Part shown: one piece after another, positions 8,086 to 19,943 of the stretch | How positions within the stretch are numbered: position 1 is the stretch's first letter | Layout: every line of letters starts with the position of its first letter | Assembly (NCBI GenBank): GCA_040143965.1 | Contig: JASJQH010000178.1 | Span: 1-22,827, forward strand | DNA from: Basidiobolus ranarum | Lineage: Eukaryota; Basidiobolomycota; Basidiobolomycetes; Basidiobolales | Direction of reading: 5' to 3' | DNA: 22,827 nucleotides | Program-made: the position numbers and the translations under genes | Notes under the pieces: model-generated | Databases searched by the model: none | Told to the model about the DNA's origin: nothing | Seen by the model: the letters and a program-made list of their open reading frames with translations, nothing else

Positions 8086-11000
8086 ATGAGCAGAGATTCA
8101 CTTTCTTTGGTTGACATGCCGCTTTCAGGTAGATCTAGAAAAGATAGGTCTTCTGATGAACATGAACACGCTGCACTACTAATAGATGATAATCCTGAAG
8201 TATTTGGAGTTTACTGATCTTTTTTCAATCTGTGTAATTAACCATATTGTTAATTTTCCAGGTTTTACCGAACATTAACAGTTCTCAAAAAGGGTCACGG
8301 ACGATAGGCCTACCAAGAAACAGTAATGATTAATTGACTTTTGAAAAGCGTAAGTGTTACTCATCTGACTAATCGCATTGATGATAAACAGATTCTTCCG
8401 GCAATAAGTACCCGCCCAATGTCATTCGTAACCAAAAATACAATGTGATTACTTTTCTACCCATCATTCTCTATGAACAGGTTAGTAAGTTATAATTTTT
8501 GTCAATCCTTCTACTGGAACTAAGAGCGATCACCTTCTTTTCAATAGTTTAAATTCTTTTTCAACCTCTACTTTTTATTGGTTGCACTTTCACAATTTAT
8601 TCCGGCATTAAAAATAGGTAAGAGTATTTTTTTAATCAAAACACGTAAAGCCCACTTTATGAAATATCGGTGAAATAGGATATATCGTGACATATGTTGG
8701 CCCTTTGTGCTTCGTGCTTATTATAACTATAAGTAAGGAGGCTTATGATGATTGGAAACGCCATCAACGAGATCAAGAAGCAAATTCACAACAATACGAG
8801 ATACTGACACAAGACGGATACGAATTCATTCCCAGTGCTAAAATCAAGGTTGGAGACATGGTGGTTATAAGAAAAGACCAGAGGGTAAATACTGAACGCG
8901 TAACTTCTATATTTCTGTCTAGAACTGTAAGACTAACCGACATAAATTTCTTAGATCCCAGCTGACTTGATACTTCTGCGAACAAGTGAAAGTAGTGGTG
9001 CCTGCTTCATTCGAACTGATCAACTTGATGGCGAAACTGATTGGAAACTAAGGTATAACCTACTACGAACCAAATTGGCAAAGATCTTTATTAACTGAAT
9101 AAAATATATCAGGTTGGCTGTTCCTACTTGTCAGAAACTACCCAACGATAATAGTTTACTGCAAATTGAAGCGTCGGTCTATGGTTAGTTCTAGCGCAAA
9201 AACAAGGTTTTTCAGTAGTTGACTGTTTTTTCACTATCTCTAGCGGATGTCCCTCACAAAGACATACACAACTTTTTGGGAACATTCACGAGATATTTTC
9301 CCAATAGTTTGGTACTACCCTTATGTTTTATGAAGTAACCTTGCTCGTCTATTTCTAATAATGTCCTCAACCAGCCTCCCCAAATAGAAGCTCTTAGTGT
9401 CGAAAATACTTTGTGGACCAATACAGTTTTAGCTTCGGGAACGGCTGTAGGTCTTGTGGTGTACACTGGAAAAGAAACCAGAGCTGTTATGAATACAAGC
9501 CACCCCGAAACCAAAGTTGGACTTTTAGATATGGAAATGAACAGGCTATCCAAGGTTAATATCGATCTTTCGATTTCCACAAGTATATGTTTCTCATAAT
9601 GCTTTGAGTAGATACTCTGTGCCGTAACTTTCGTATTATCATTCGTGATGATCGCGCTAAACCAGTTCCGAGGAACTTGGTATACTTACCTCTTCCGCTT
9701 CTTGATTCTATTTTCCTCCATTATTCCCATCAGGTAAAGTTTCGCAAAGCTTTCACCTCTCTCCCAGTTTCTCACAGGTTTTCCTTTGTAGTTTACGTGT
9801 GAATCTCGACATGGGAAAGACATTCTATTCCTACCAGATCACCAGAGACAAGCAGATCCCCGATACTATTGTACGTACTAGCACAATCCCCGAGGAATTA
9901 GGACGAATTGAATATTTACTTTCTGATAAAACTGGAACACTCACTCAAAACGGTACCCTATCATAAATATTGTACACTCATTTGCAGTTTCAAATATACT
10001 TACATGTACTTGACAGAAATGGAGCTGAAGAAACTACACATGGGCACAATGTCTTATGGCGACGATTCTATGGATGAAGTTTTACGTCACCTTACAACAT
10101 TTTATGAAAGACAACAAAGTAATAGCATCTTGTGATTTTACATAGCTTCCAATTCAGTGTCGTATTAATATTATTACATACTAGATACTTCAGATACTGC
10201 ACCAAATCGTACTAAGAGAACCGCGAGTTTCTCGGCTACAAAAACTAGACGGGATATTGCTACTCGGATTCAAGATATAGTGCAAGCATTAGCTCTGTGT
10301 CATAATGTTCGAGAACCTTAGCATTATTACTAGACAAACATGATTGACTTAGACTTAACTATATATAGGTTACCCCTGTGGATTCTGAGGATGGCTCCAT
10401 TACATACCAAGCCTCATCTCCTGACGAAGTCGCAATAGTTCGCTGGACAGAAAGAATCCAAATGCCTTTGGTGTTCCGAGATTTAAACTCTATGCATATT
10501 AAAACACCTGGAGGAAAGACACTCGAATTCGAAATCCTTCATGTATTTCCTTTTACCAGTGAGAGTAAGAGAATGGGTATTATCGTCAGGAACAAGTCCA
10601 CCGATGAAATCACTTTCTACATGAAAGGCGCTGATGTAGTAATGGCTAAGATTGTGCAATACAATGATTGGTATGTAACAGTGACTATGCTAGTATAGAG
10701 TATAATGGAAACTGACCTTTGATCCCAGGCTTGATGAAGAATGTGGGAACATGGCTCGTGAAGGCTTACGCACTCTTGTGATTGGACGTAAGCGACTATC
10801 AGAAGAAACATATCGTGTGTTTGAGAAGAAGTGAGTACTTCATCTTGTTTAATCCCAAATCTCTGCTAATGTTGCGTATCAGGTATCTCGAAGCCAAAAT
10901 TAGCATTCACGACCGAAACACCGCTGTACAATCAGTGATTTCTACCATGTTGGAGCATGACTTGGAACTTCTTGGCTTAACTGGTGTTGAAGACAAACTT

Positions 11001-13093
11001 CAGGTATTTATCAGGAACCACTTTAAAATGGTCTCTTTATCAACGATGTTTTTGGCACTAGAATGGAGTTAAGAATACATTGGAGCTGTTAAGAAATGCC
11101 GGTCTAAAGATTTGGATGCTAACTGGTTTGTGATACTTCATCAAACTCTATTAGTATCATGAATTTAACAATTGTCTTCTTCCAGGTGACAAGATCGAGA
11201 CTGCCAAGTGTATCTCCGTATCTTCGAAGTTGGTTCATCGTAATCAAAACATTCACATCATCTCCAAATGTAAGTCTACCAAACTCGACGTGGATAATGT
11301 CTCCATACTTAAACTGTATTATCTCATGCTAGTAAAACATCCCTCTGTTGTTCCTGATGAGCTGGATATCCTACGTGTTCAGAATGAAAGCTGCTTAATT
11401 ATTGATGGTGAATCTCTTCAGGTGAGTTTGACAAACTAATCAATTCAGATCGAGCATATTGAAGTGGTTGCTTATTTCCTCCCTCATCAAGATCTGCTTA
11501 GACTACTGGAAAACAGAATTCATTGAATTAGCAGTCCGTCTTCCGGTTGTGGTTTGTTGCAGATGCTCTCCAACACAAAAGGCAAGATATAAGAGAATCT
11601 TGATAGTGATGTTTAGTGGAAGGTTAAATAACTCGAATCCTTCGATATAGGCTGACATTACTAAGCTTATTAGAGAATTTACCAAAAAGCGAGTTTGTTC
11701 AATTGGTGATGGAGGTAACGATGTAAGCATGATCCAGGCCGCCGATATAGGTATGCATCTCTCTATCTTAACCTAGAATTACAACTTGCCATAGAACAGA
11801 ATGTTTACCACTCTTAATCAGGTGTTGGTATTGTCGGAAAAGAAGGAAAGCAAGCATCTCTAGCCGCTGACTTCTCGATCACTCAATTCAGCCATATTAC
11901 ACGTTTACTTTGTAGGTTTTTCTAACCTGATTCTCTTTTGGACTTATTTGTACTAATCATCCCTCAACAACCCTTCGGATCAATCAGTATGGCATGGAAG
12001 AAATAGTTGTATCCTTACTTTACAGATTCATCATTTAGCCCCTTTGGAGAAACTATTAACAAATGTTACCCTTAACCTAATTCAATTCAATACTAACAGA
12101 TCAACGCTCCGCGAAGCTCAGTCAGTTTGTCATTCACCGTGGTCTCATTATTTCTATAATGCAAGCAGCTTTCTCTGCCATTTTTTACTTTGCGCCCATT
12201 GCTCTTTATCAGGTACGCTTTTACTGATTCCACCTATTTTAGATCGTTATTTACTTATGTTATGGTTGGGTTTAATTTAGGGTGCTCTTCTTGTTGGGTA
12301 AGCTATAGTCTATTCTTTGTCTATATAACTGTTTATTGACTTCCCTGCAAAAAGATACACTACTTGCTATACGATGTGGCCAGTGTTTTCTTTAGTTTTA
12401 GATAAGGATGTTAGTGAGGATATTGCGCTTCTCTATCCAGAATTGTATAAAGATCTCACTAAGGTATGAAGTTATACTGTTATGTGGGAGCTTTGTGAGC
12501 TTTAAGATTAAAATTTATTACAGGGACGTTCGTTGTCATACAAGACCTTTTTCACATGGCTGCTTATAAGCGTTTATCAAGGTACTTTACTGATTCTTTC
12601 ACATAATGTGTGGCCTATTTCTAATTTCCTTTGTAGGGGGGGCTATAATGATGCTTGCGATTTGGTTGTTCGATGCTGAGTTCATTCACATCGTATCTAT
12701 TTCCTTTACCGCTCTGATCTTCAACGAGCTTCTTATGGTTGCATTTGAGATTAATACTTGGTAACTTAATATTTTCTTGAATGGTAGACCTAGTATGTGC
12801 ATTAACTCTGAATTACTCTAGGCATCCGTTTATGATTTATTCGCAGATAGGGTCCATTATTGTCTACATTGTATCTATGATTTTTTTGAAAACGGACTTC
12901 GGTAAGTTGTTGTCTGACTGATTCCATGTTTATTAGTTTACTAATGTTAACTTTGGTAGATATGGACTTTATACTGACATGGGGATTTGTATGGAAAGTT
13001 GCTTTAATTACCGCTGTAAGCAGTCTACCATTATATGTGTTTAAACTTTTCAGAAGATGGTATGCACCCCCAAGTTACTCGAAATTGACGTAA
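8086..13093 (+). CDS. NEO1: P4-ATPase phospholipid flippase, Neo1/ATP9 class
   Basis: Flips aminophospholipids to the cytosolic leaflet of Golgi/endosome membranes; Neo1-class members are known to work without a Cdc50 subunit. Spliced protein about 1053 residues (yeast Neo1 1151, human ATP9A 1047). Motifs: [17 protein letters not shown] at the first membrane pair; actuator-loop DGET near 204; phosphorylation site DKTGTLTQN with Asp near 405; KGAD in the N domain; TGDK near 684; GDGGNDVSM near 791; about six C-terminal membrane segments; ending PPSYSKLT as in ATP9. Exons: 8086-8199, 8262-8322, 8392-8480, 8548-8617, 8679-8884, 8955-9052, 9113-9183, 9244-9311, 9375-9554, 9612-9733, 9792-9952, 10017-10118, 10185-10306, 10369-10670, 10729-10830, 10883-11003, 11062-11125, 11186-11269, 11333-11421, 11492-11581, 11651-11750, 11822-11911, 11988-12008, 12100-12212, 12281-12297, 12355-12463, 12524-12581, 12637-12760, 12822-12901, 12960-13093. 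All phases agree. One intron uses a GC donor; two exons are 17 and 21 nt. Confidence 0.95.
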
Positions 13094-13410
13094 GAAAATG
13101 ACGTAAAATAGCTTCAACATTCAATCAACCAACCTTCATATACTCCATCAGTGACTAAAAATGCGATTATGTAAACATGTTTATTTTATCCTTTTTGAGA
13201 TATCATTGGAACCAACATAATAAAATAAATCATGAAATATGTGTTCGGAATAGACATCAACCAGAAAGGATTTTGATAATTATTACGTAAAATGTAGTAT
13301 TTAGCTGGAACCATTGTTACCACCTTGGTTACCCATAAATTGTCTAGCCCTGTATGAATTTATGATGAATTAGTATATCTTCTGAAACCAACAGAAATAC
13401 TCATTAAATC
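13094..13410. other. Convergent 3' region of the flippase and Sgt2 genes
   Basis: AT-rich, with AATAAAATAAA near 13216. It should hold the polyadenylation sites of both converging genes. No gene seen. Confidence 0.5.
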
Positions 13411-14844
13411 TTACATATTCATAAGCTCTGGGTTGTTCATCATATCAGCCAATGGGTTACCGTCAGGAGCTCCAGCTGCGGGATCTCCACCAGCACCAGC
13501 TCCAGCACCGCCACCCATCATATTTTGGGCCCTAAATTTCAAGTGTCAAGATACGAGGAAATAAACCCTATGATAGAAGAACCACTTACATTTGAGCGAT
13601 ATTGGGGTTGCTGAGAAGTCTTTCTAAACCACCGTTGCTCATAAGTTGATTAGCCATGTTCATAAAAGCAGGATTACTCATCATTGATGAGAAGTCCATT
13701 CCTCCAAGGTTGGGAAGACCACCGGCACCGGCTCCGGCTCCAGGTGCAGAGCGAGCTTGGTTTTGGGGGCCAACCTCTTGAAGCTTTTGGCGAGCAGTAC
13801 TCAATGCGCTCTTCATAGAGGCATTATTGGAGTCCAATTCCAAACCCTTTTCATAAGCTTCAACAGCTTCTTTGTATGAGCCTTTGGAGAAGTAAGCATG
13901 ACCCATGCGACTATAGGCTTTAACATAAGTAGGATCGATTTCAGCAGCTCTGATAGAATCAGCGATAGCGCTATCATGGTCACCCAATTGACCGTAAGCA
14001 GCGGCACTTTAAACAATAATTTAGTATATAATAAAGATACAACAAAAGCTGATCAAGGTATACCGATTAGCATAATACACGGAGTTGTTATCATTAATCT
14101 CAATAGCTTGACTGTAGAGCTTAATGGCTTCTTCGTAATCCTTCTCTGATACTTTCTTGTTGCCTATATCGTTAAATAAGTAAGTACCCTTCGAATACGG
14201 TCTCTATGGTTGCATTGCTTCTTACCAGCTTTCTTTAATTCTTCGGCTTTGGCTATTTCTTGTTCAGAAATTTCTGCTTTCTATTGGTGGTTGATAGAGG
14301 AAATATTAGTTAAAAATTACGTTCGGTAAACAGTTCGATTTTAAAAATTACTCTTACCTTTGCTACTATAAACCATACCGAACCGAACCAAAAAAGATTG
14401 AATATCTATTTTCATGGGAAAATATATACAAACGATCTCTACATACCTGGAACTTCTGGCTGAGGAGCGGAACTAGCCTTTGGTTAAAAAGAAGGTTGAG
14501 TACTAATGGTAAATAAATATACGGTAACTTTGCGTCAAGCCTACTTGTTTTGAAGACATCTTGTTTTGGGTTTTGATGAAAACGTCGAAAATGGTTGACA
14601 AAGTCGCAGGCTTGGTAGTGAACATAGCTCTTTGTGTTTCGTCTTGTACATCTACACCGAAAGACTCACCAATACATTGCATGGCAACTAAATAGTATGA
14701 GTAAAGCTGGCCATATATCAAACATCTATCCAATAAAGTACCTTCAATTCCTTCGACATCATCAGCTTTAATCGTACCATCGTTAACCGATTGTTGTAAG
14801 AATTCCAAGATAGAAAATACTAAACGCTTCTTGTTATCACTCAT
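13411..14844 (-). CDS. SGT2: Small glutamine-rich TPR co-chaperone (Sgt2/SGTA)
   Basis: Cytosolic co-chaperone that passes tail-anchored membrane proteins to the GET pathway and links to Hsp70/Hsp90. About 325 residues (yeast 346, human SGTA 313). The N-terminal dimer/Get5-binding domain reads KKRLVFSILEFLQQS..KADDVEGIEVAMQCIGESFGVD. Three TPRs follow at about residues 104-205 (AEELKKAGNK..., NNSVYYANRAAAYGQLGDH, AYSRMGHAYFSKGSYKEAVEAY). Then a Gly/Ala run and the substrate-binding Met/Asn-rich tail ending NNPELMNM. Exons on the minus strand: 14844-14742, 14687-14545, 14477-14447, 14365-14358 (8 nt), 14280-14226, 14163-14064, 14006-13590, 13531-13411. The first intron (54 nt) is in frame and stop-free; splicing it out restores the family sequence GIEVAMQCIGE. 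The 8-nt exon is needed to keep phase between its neighbours. Confidence 0.93.
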
Positions 14845-15232
14845 TTTTAAAGGCCAATTATAGTTTTGGTGTGGAAAGAGCTGGAGAGTAAAGATGATGA
14901 ATTTGAATGATTATAACATTCTCGATATCAAACTCGTAGATGATGATGGAATCATCCAGAATTTTCATATTCCTCCCCGGAAATCAGTAGATACTTTCTG
15001 CAGATCGAGAGTTGCTTGAATTTTCTAAGCATTACTAACCATTTGGTTATTCATTGGTGGCCAGTTCGAAAATGCTAATCACCTATTATTATATTAATTA
15101 TGCGAATTTCAATTACAGTGATTGCCATATTTTTTTTCTATTTTCATACAATCATTGTTTATCATTGAAATTCTATTTCTTGCCTTCAACAATAGCGAAC
15201 TAAGTTGCGAGTTTTCACGAAAATACACGACG
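14845..15232. promoter_or_regulatory. Shared divergent promoter of SGT2 and NDC1
   Basis: 388 bases separate the two start codons. CCAAT stands at 14854-14858 on the plus strand and an ATTGG (CCAAT on the minus strand) near 15054. A short palindrome AACCATTTGGTT lies near 15038. CCAAT boxes are known sites of the HAP/NF-Y complex; use here is inferred. Confidence 0.4.
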
Positions 15233-17688
15233 ATGGCTGTCAATTCATACTATGAGCGATGTAGCTCGATCCTACAGAGTCGACTATACTCCACGGTCTT
15301 TCTCATAGTAGCTTACGTATACACTCTATTGTATCTCTGGCAAGCCCGCTTTTCTGATGGATTAGGTAGAACACTTCTGGCAAAACTTACAAATCTAGAA
15401 TGTCAAACTAAAGCTTCACTTAGGGATTTTTGGGAAACTTTTCTCTTTTCGACTCATTTGGTGGACAATGCTCGTTTCTTTTTCTCTTATTACTTTGGTA
15501 TTCGCTCGAAAGGTTTTATTGCAAGGTAAGCGAGAACCACACTTTTGTATACGAAGTAATTCCAAATACAAATACTGAAGAAATGTTTTATTAGTCAAAC
15601 GTGATACCGATCCCAATCTTCTTTCCTCTATTCTGAGGATCTTTCAGAAGCGTTTTTTGATCATTGGGGCATTGCATATGTTTTCAGCTTTCCTTATTTC
15701 ATCGTATTATTTTGGAATTCAATGGAACAAAAAATATTACCAGTTTTTCAAATATCCTGAAGGGTAAGAAACCTAGATTTCATTATCTATTTGACCATTA
15801 TACTCAGACTCTTCCTTCGAACAGCCAAAATGGACCACTAAGAATCAACGAACTCTCTCTTTTTGTGTTGCTTCACAGCTGTGGCCTAGCTATCTATTAC
15901 ACGGTTACCTTTGTTTTACATGAGAGAAGCCAGATTAGATTTCCTATTATTCAGGTGCTGAGATATTTTCCAGATCTTTTATGTGAACCGTTATTTAATG
16001 CTCTATTGTTTTGTTTAGCAATCCCGGTTCTTTGCTTTAAAAGGTCGTTTACCTACAATCTTTTACAACAGCGTCAAAACCTCACTCCAGTACTTCCGTG
16101 GATTTTTCTTGGTCTATCTTCTTTTCGGCTATATGGCACAAAACAGTGTCACTTATATCCTAGGAATCTTTGTAGAGTAAGTGATGATTTGTAGGAGTTG
16201 ACTTCTTGATATGATAATGAACTTTTCTTTGATCACCTAATTATTATAGAGTTGCTCCTTACCCAATATCCCGGAGTATTCTCTTTGACTTTGGTTTAAT
16301 CCTTCGAGTTATCTTGAGTGGATCACTAATCACTCTCTGTTGGGAGATTCAAAATCATATCTTTGAGATATGCTTTACTGAGGTACGTTTAGCTCGTATT
16401 TATTGATGTAAAATAGTATGATAGTAACACCGTCCACTGCCACCAGTACGTCAATGTTAGCGACTTGAATGTGAATCCCAACACTTGCCTTGTTTCCGGC
16501 TTACAATTGAACTCCAAGCCATATATGCAGGTTCGTGACGTAGATATACTTCCTTGGAGTGTATCTTACGATATTAATCAATCTCTTCTTTTAGCATTTG
16601 GCCTTTTTGGAGCTTTGGAGGATAGCCAAGTTCAGCCCTACTCGTCGTTCATTAATCTTCCGCGACATCGAGAAGAACCCTACATCTTGGCAACAAATTT
16701 CTGCAGAGTGCATTAAAGTTATTGATGAATTGACTGTCTCCATCAAAAGTCATATGAATCCGGATCAAGCTGGTAAGCTCCATTAAAATCTATGGTTCAT
16801 CTATTCTTGGGCTAATGACTGGTTCTTTCAGATACTTCTAAACCAGTGGCCAGTCAGAAACCAAAGCATTTCCAAAGTTCCATCATGAGCGATGCATTCC
16901 CCTCAAGACAAACTGCTTCCAAGACTCACAATGCCACTAGCACCATCCCAGTCAACGGAGGAAGAGCACTACCTTCCATTTTCTCGAAGCCTACTGAAAG
17001 TTTGCCTCAAAGACCTGATGGACATTCACGAACCTTGGGGCCCAATGATAATATTTATCAACCAGTTACTGCAGCCACCCAAAACTGGGAGGGTAAAATC
17101 CTATCACTGATCACCACTCTTATTAAGCGTTGGAAATGGGGCCAAATGCTACTCGTTCAAACCGAAGAAGAGCAAGCAAAGGCCCTTTTCGATAGTATCC
17201 AGCTTCAAATCTGGGCTATTCAATGTAAGTGATGGTTATTTGATATCACTCGTACAGCATGGACATTAACAAGCTCTACTGATTTTGACATACAGCTCTG
17301 TCTCGCTTCACTGCCTCTTCTCTTACTGAGGATCTTTATGGCACGGTTCAAAGAGACATCCCCAAGATTTTGGAATGCTTATTAGCCTGTTTGATCACCG
17401 TTGAGACATATATTCAGAGTCCACCCATGCAATCCAACTCTGGGATCAAAGCTCGTGATATGCATCAGAGTCTTCAGAGACAATCGTTTGCTGTTATTAA
17501 TGGTAAGTCGCAACGCAACCCAAATGAATTCTCTTCGATGATTACTGACACATTTCACTTCTGAACGAATAGTTCTTCAAACATCCATTTACGAAATCAC
17601 CACCGCATTTTACGAGAACCTATCTGGTTACAAGTTCCCGCCTAAGTATGCAGTCAGACTTCAATCTTTCATGGATTTCAGGGAGTAA
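15233..17688 (+). CDS. NDC1: Nuclear pore / spindle pole membrane protein Ndc1
   Basis: Transmembrane nucleoporin that anchors the pore complex and inserts spindle pole bodies in the nuclear envelope. Spliced length about 594 residues (yeast 655). Six membrane segments are visible: STVFLIVAYVYTLLYLW, LIWWTMLVSFSLITLVFA, LIIGALHMFSAFLISSYYF, LFVLLHSCGLAIYYTVTFVL, FFLVYLLFGYMAQNSVTYIL and LILRVILSGSLITLCWEI. The family motifs VAPYPISRSILFDF, ELWRIAKFSPTRRSLIF and SLTEDLYGTVQRDIP are clear; the C-terminal half is soluble with a Ser/Pro-rich linker. Exons: 15233-15365, 15424-15525, 15595-15763, about 15843-15954, 16019-16176, 16250-16382, 16447-16530, 16595-16772, 16832-17224, 17296-17502, 17573-17688. 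The acceptor at 15842 is a weak site chosen for phase; a stronger-looking CAG at 15807 leads to a stop. ATG 15233 is the first in-frame ATG. Confidence 0.9.
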
Positions 17689-18052
17689 AATGTACATTAA
17701 GAACCTAGAGTTGAACTTGATTATATAGATATTCTGATCGATCCCCATTTACTCTCTTATGCAGCCATCCACACATCCACCCATGAACTCTTATTTACTC
17801 TCCCTTCCTTCCACCCATGAAATCTTCAATAAAGATCCCTTGCGCTTCTTCATTCTTGGATCAGATTGCCATGAACTCTATTGTCTCTTTATTTGATCAG
17901 ATGTCAGCCAAGCTAAATTCCATTGAGCACATGATGCTTATTGTTTAGGCTTTTTTAGCCTTCGGATCGTGTATTCCAGATTGACCTAAGCTATATATGC
18001 ACTCTGTATCCAGCAGATCAAGAACAGAAGCAGAGTGAGAGGGATATCCTAA

Positions 18053-18090
18053 CCCTCCTTCTTTCCCCTCCCCTCCTCTCCTCTCCCCCT
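18053..18090 (+). repeat. 38-nt uninterrupted polypyrimidine tract
   Basis: Only C and T for 38 bases, with CCCCTCCCCTCC and CTCCTCTCCCCC blocks that read nearly as a mirror repeat. Such tracts can adopt triplex (H-DNA) form in vitro. Position about 0.8 kb before the carrier gene. Confidence 0.75.
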
Positions 18091-18774
18091 ACCTCACCCG
18101 ATACGGGCAGCACATGTTAAGAACGAAATGAGCTGATTAATGTTGATTCTGTTTCTCTTTTGTTTCTCCGAAACCTAGTGATGTCAATAGGATCCGATGG
18201 TTGGTCAAGAATTAGCCGTGACAAGGTGAGGGAGAGCTTGGTTACCGAATTCAACACTTGGGACTGAAGACCAACGTAACATCCAGACTTTTGACATTTC
18301 GTGCTACCCTGTGCGGCTAATTCAGAGCGGAACTTTTAAAGCAGTTCGAATTACTCCCACCGTTCATTTGCATTTGCATTTGTTTATTAAATTAACTAAT
18401 CTTCATATGACTGTCATTGTGAATGCATCATCCGAATTAATTTCATTCGTCCACCCTTCCGATAACTTTTCCACGATGCAGAGAGTAACTGGAGCTAAGG
18501 ATGGGTGAATTGTGGGTGAATGGTTGAAATGGGTTGTTACCCACAGGGCTAGGGGAGAGGGGAGAGTCGATGGGGTGAAGCTAGGGTTACAGATTCGCAA
18601 TTGCCATGAAAATAGTGAAACTAAATGTATAAGTTTGGCGAGGATAAGGTAACGTTTGAACACATGATAATTAATCCTACCCGACACATGACGTTGATCC
18701 GAGTGAATAAAAGGGGTGCCTCACTTCCCCTTTAACAGATATTACTCTTGTGCTTATCTATTGCATTTTTGGGA

Positions 18775-18789
18775 CGGTAACGATAACCG
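18775..18789. promoter_or_regulatory. CGG-N9-CCG palindromic site
   Basis: CGG at 18775-18777 and CCG at 18787-18789 are inverted triplets with a 9-base spacer, the layout bound by dimeric Zn2Cys6 fungal regulators. It is about 90 bases before the carrier start codon. Which factor, if any, is unknown. Confidence 0.3.
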
Positions 18790-18876
18790 TAGCGGAACCA
18801 ACATTAAAGTTCTCTCTTCTTTTGACTCACTTTATTAGTATCTTGTGTTGATTCTTCCCTCCTTCTCTACTCAATC

Positions 18877-19943
18877 ATGTCCAAAGATAACCAAAAAAGG
18901 TCCGTCTCCACCCATTTGATTGCCGGTGGCTGTGCTGGTTTCGTTGAGGCATTAACATGCCATCCCTTAGATACAATCAAAGTTAGAATGCAGTTGAGAA
19001 CCAAGGCTGCTGCTCAAGGACAACCACGTAACTTTGTCGGAGTTGGTATTCGTATTATTCGCAAGGAAGGTGCGTTGGCTCTCTACAAGGGTCTTGGAGC
19101 TGTGGTTACTGGTATCGTACCCAAGATGGCTATTCGATTCTCCAGCTTCGAAATCTACAAGTCTTGGATGGCTAACAAAGAAACTGGAAAGGTTTCCACT
19201 GGAGCCACCTTTATCGGTAAATATTTGTAGAATGATTCACTTTTGTCACATTTATCAGGTATTCATCGATACAATTTTTAGCTGGTCTTGCCGCTGGTGT
19301 GACTGAATCCATCTTCGTGGTCTGTCCTATGGAGGTAGTTAAGATTCGTTTACAGGCTCAACGTCACTCCATGATGGATCCCTTGGATGTTCCCAAGTAC
19401 CGTAATGCCGGTCATGCTGCCTACACCATTATTAGAGAGGAAGGTGCCGGTGCTCTCTACAAGGGAGTAACCCTCACTTGCTTACGTCAAGGTAATTATT
19501 CAAATAGTTTATGAAATAGCCACCAGATGGAGTAACTTATTGCATTCATAGCCACAAACCAGGGAGTCAACTTCACTGTTTATCAAGAAGTCAAGAAGTA
19601 CCTATTGGCCAAACAAGATGTCAAAGAACTTCCCAGTTACCAGGCGTTGATTGTCGGTGGTCTGAGTGGTGCTATGGGCCCCATGTGCAATGCCCCTATC
19701 GATACTATTAAGACACGTATTCAACGTGCCCCCAACCCATCTGGCCAATCTGGTTGGACTCGTTTCACTGCAGTCACCAGTAGTATTATTAAGAACGAAG
19801 GATATCGTGCCTTCTACAAGGGAATTACACCACGTCTTCTCCGTGTTGCTCCAGGTCAAGCCATTACTTTCATGGTGTATGAAAAGGTCCGTCAATGGAT
19901 TGAGATTTGGCCAGTTCTCATGGATAAAGAAGCTCAAGCTTAG
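18877..19943 (+). CDS. SFC1: Mitochondrial succinate/fumarate carrier (Sfc1/Acr1 type)
   Basis: Inner-membrane antiporter that brings cytosolic succinate from the glyoxylate route into mitochondria in exchange for fumarate. Exons 18877-19216, 19282-19491 and 19552-19943 give 313 residues (yeast Sfc1 322). The three carrier repeats carry the signature PX(D/E)XX(K/R): HPLDTIKVRMQ, CPMEVVKIRLQ and APIDTIKTRIQ, each followed by an EG..ALYKG-type motif. Stretches such as LGAVVTGIVPKMAIRFSS, ATNQGVNFTVY and RVAPGQAITFMVYE match Sfc1 more closely than the citrate carrier Ctp1. Both introns fall after the first base of a codon. A possible Zn-cluster site lies upstream. In yeast this gene is induced on two-carbon sources; regulation here is not shown. 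Confidence 0.93.

Larger units (their letters stand above)
17689..18876. other. Long intergenic region before the carrier gene
   Basis: About 1.2 kb without a recognisable gene. AATAAA at 17828-17833 likely ends NDC1. CCACCCATGAA is repeated at 17777 and 17811. A pure pyrimidine tract lies at 18053-18090, three CATTTG units near 18365, and a purine-rich stretch around 18548-18576. The last 200 bases should be the promoter of the carrier gene, with AATAAAAG near 18706 as a TATA-like box. Confidence 0.5.

Noticed and set aside
15122-15529. Unspliced 135-codon frame as the Ndc1 N-terminus
   Set aside because: It reads through an intron. Splicing 15366-15423 shifts the frame to a hydrophobic, Ndc1-like second membrane segment and lets the next exon join at the strong TAG acceptor at 15594.
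16846-17232. Separate small gene inside the Ndc1 span
   Set aside because: The frame is simply exon 9 of the Ndc1 model (16832-17224) and continues in phase on both sides.
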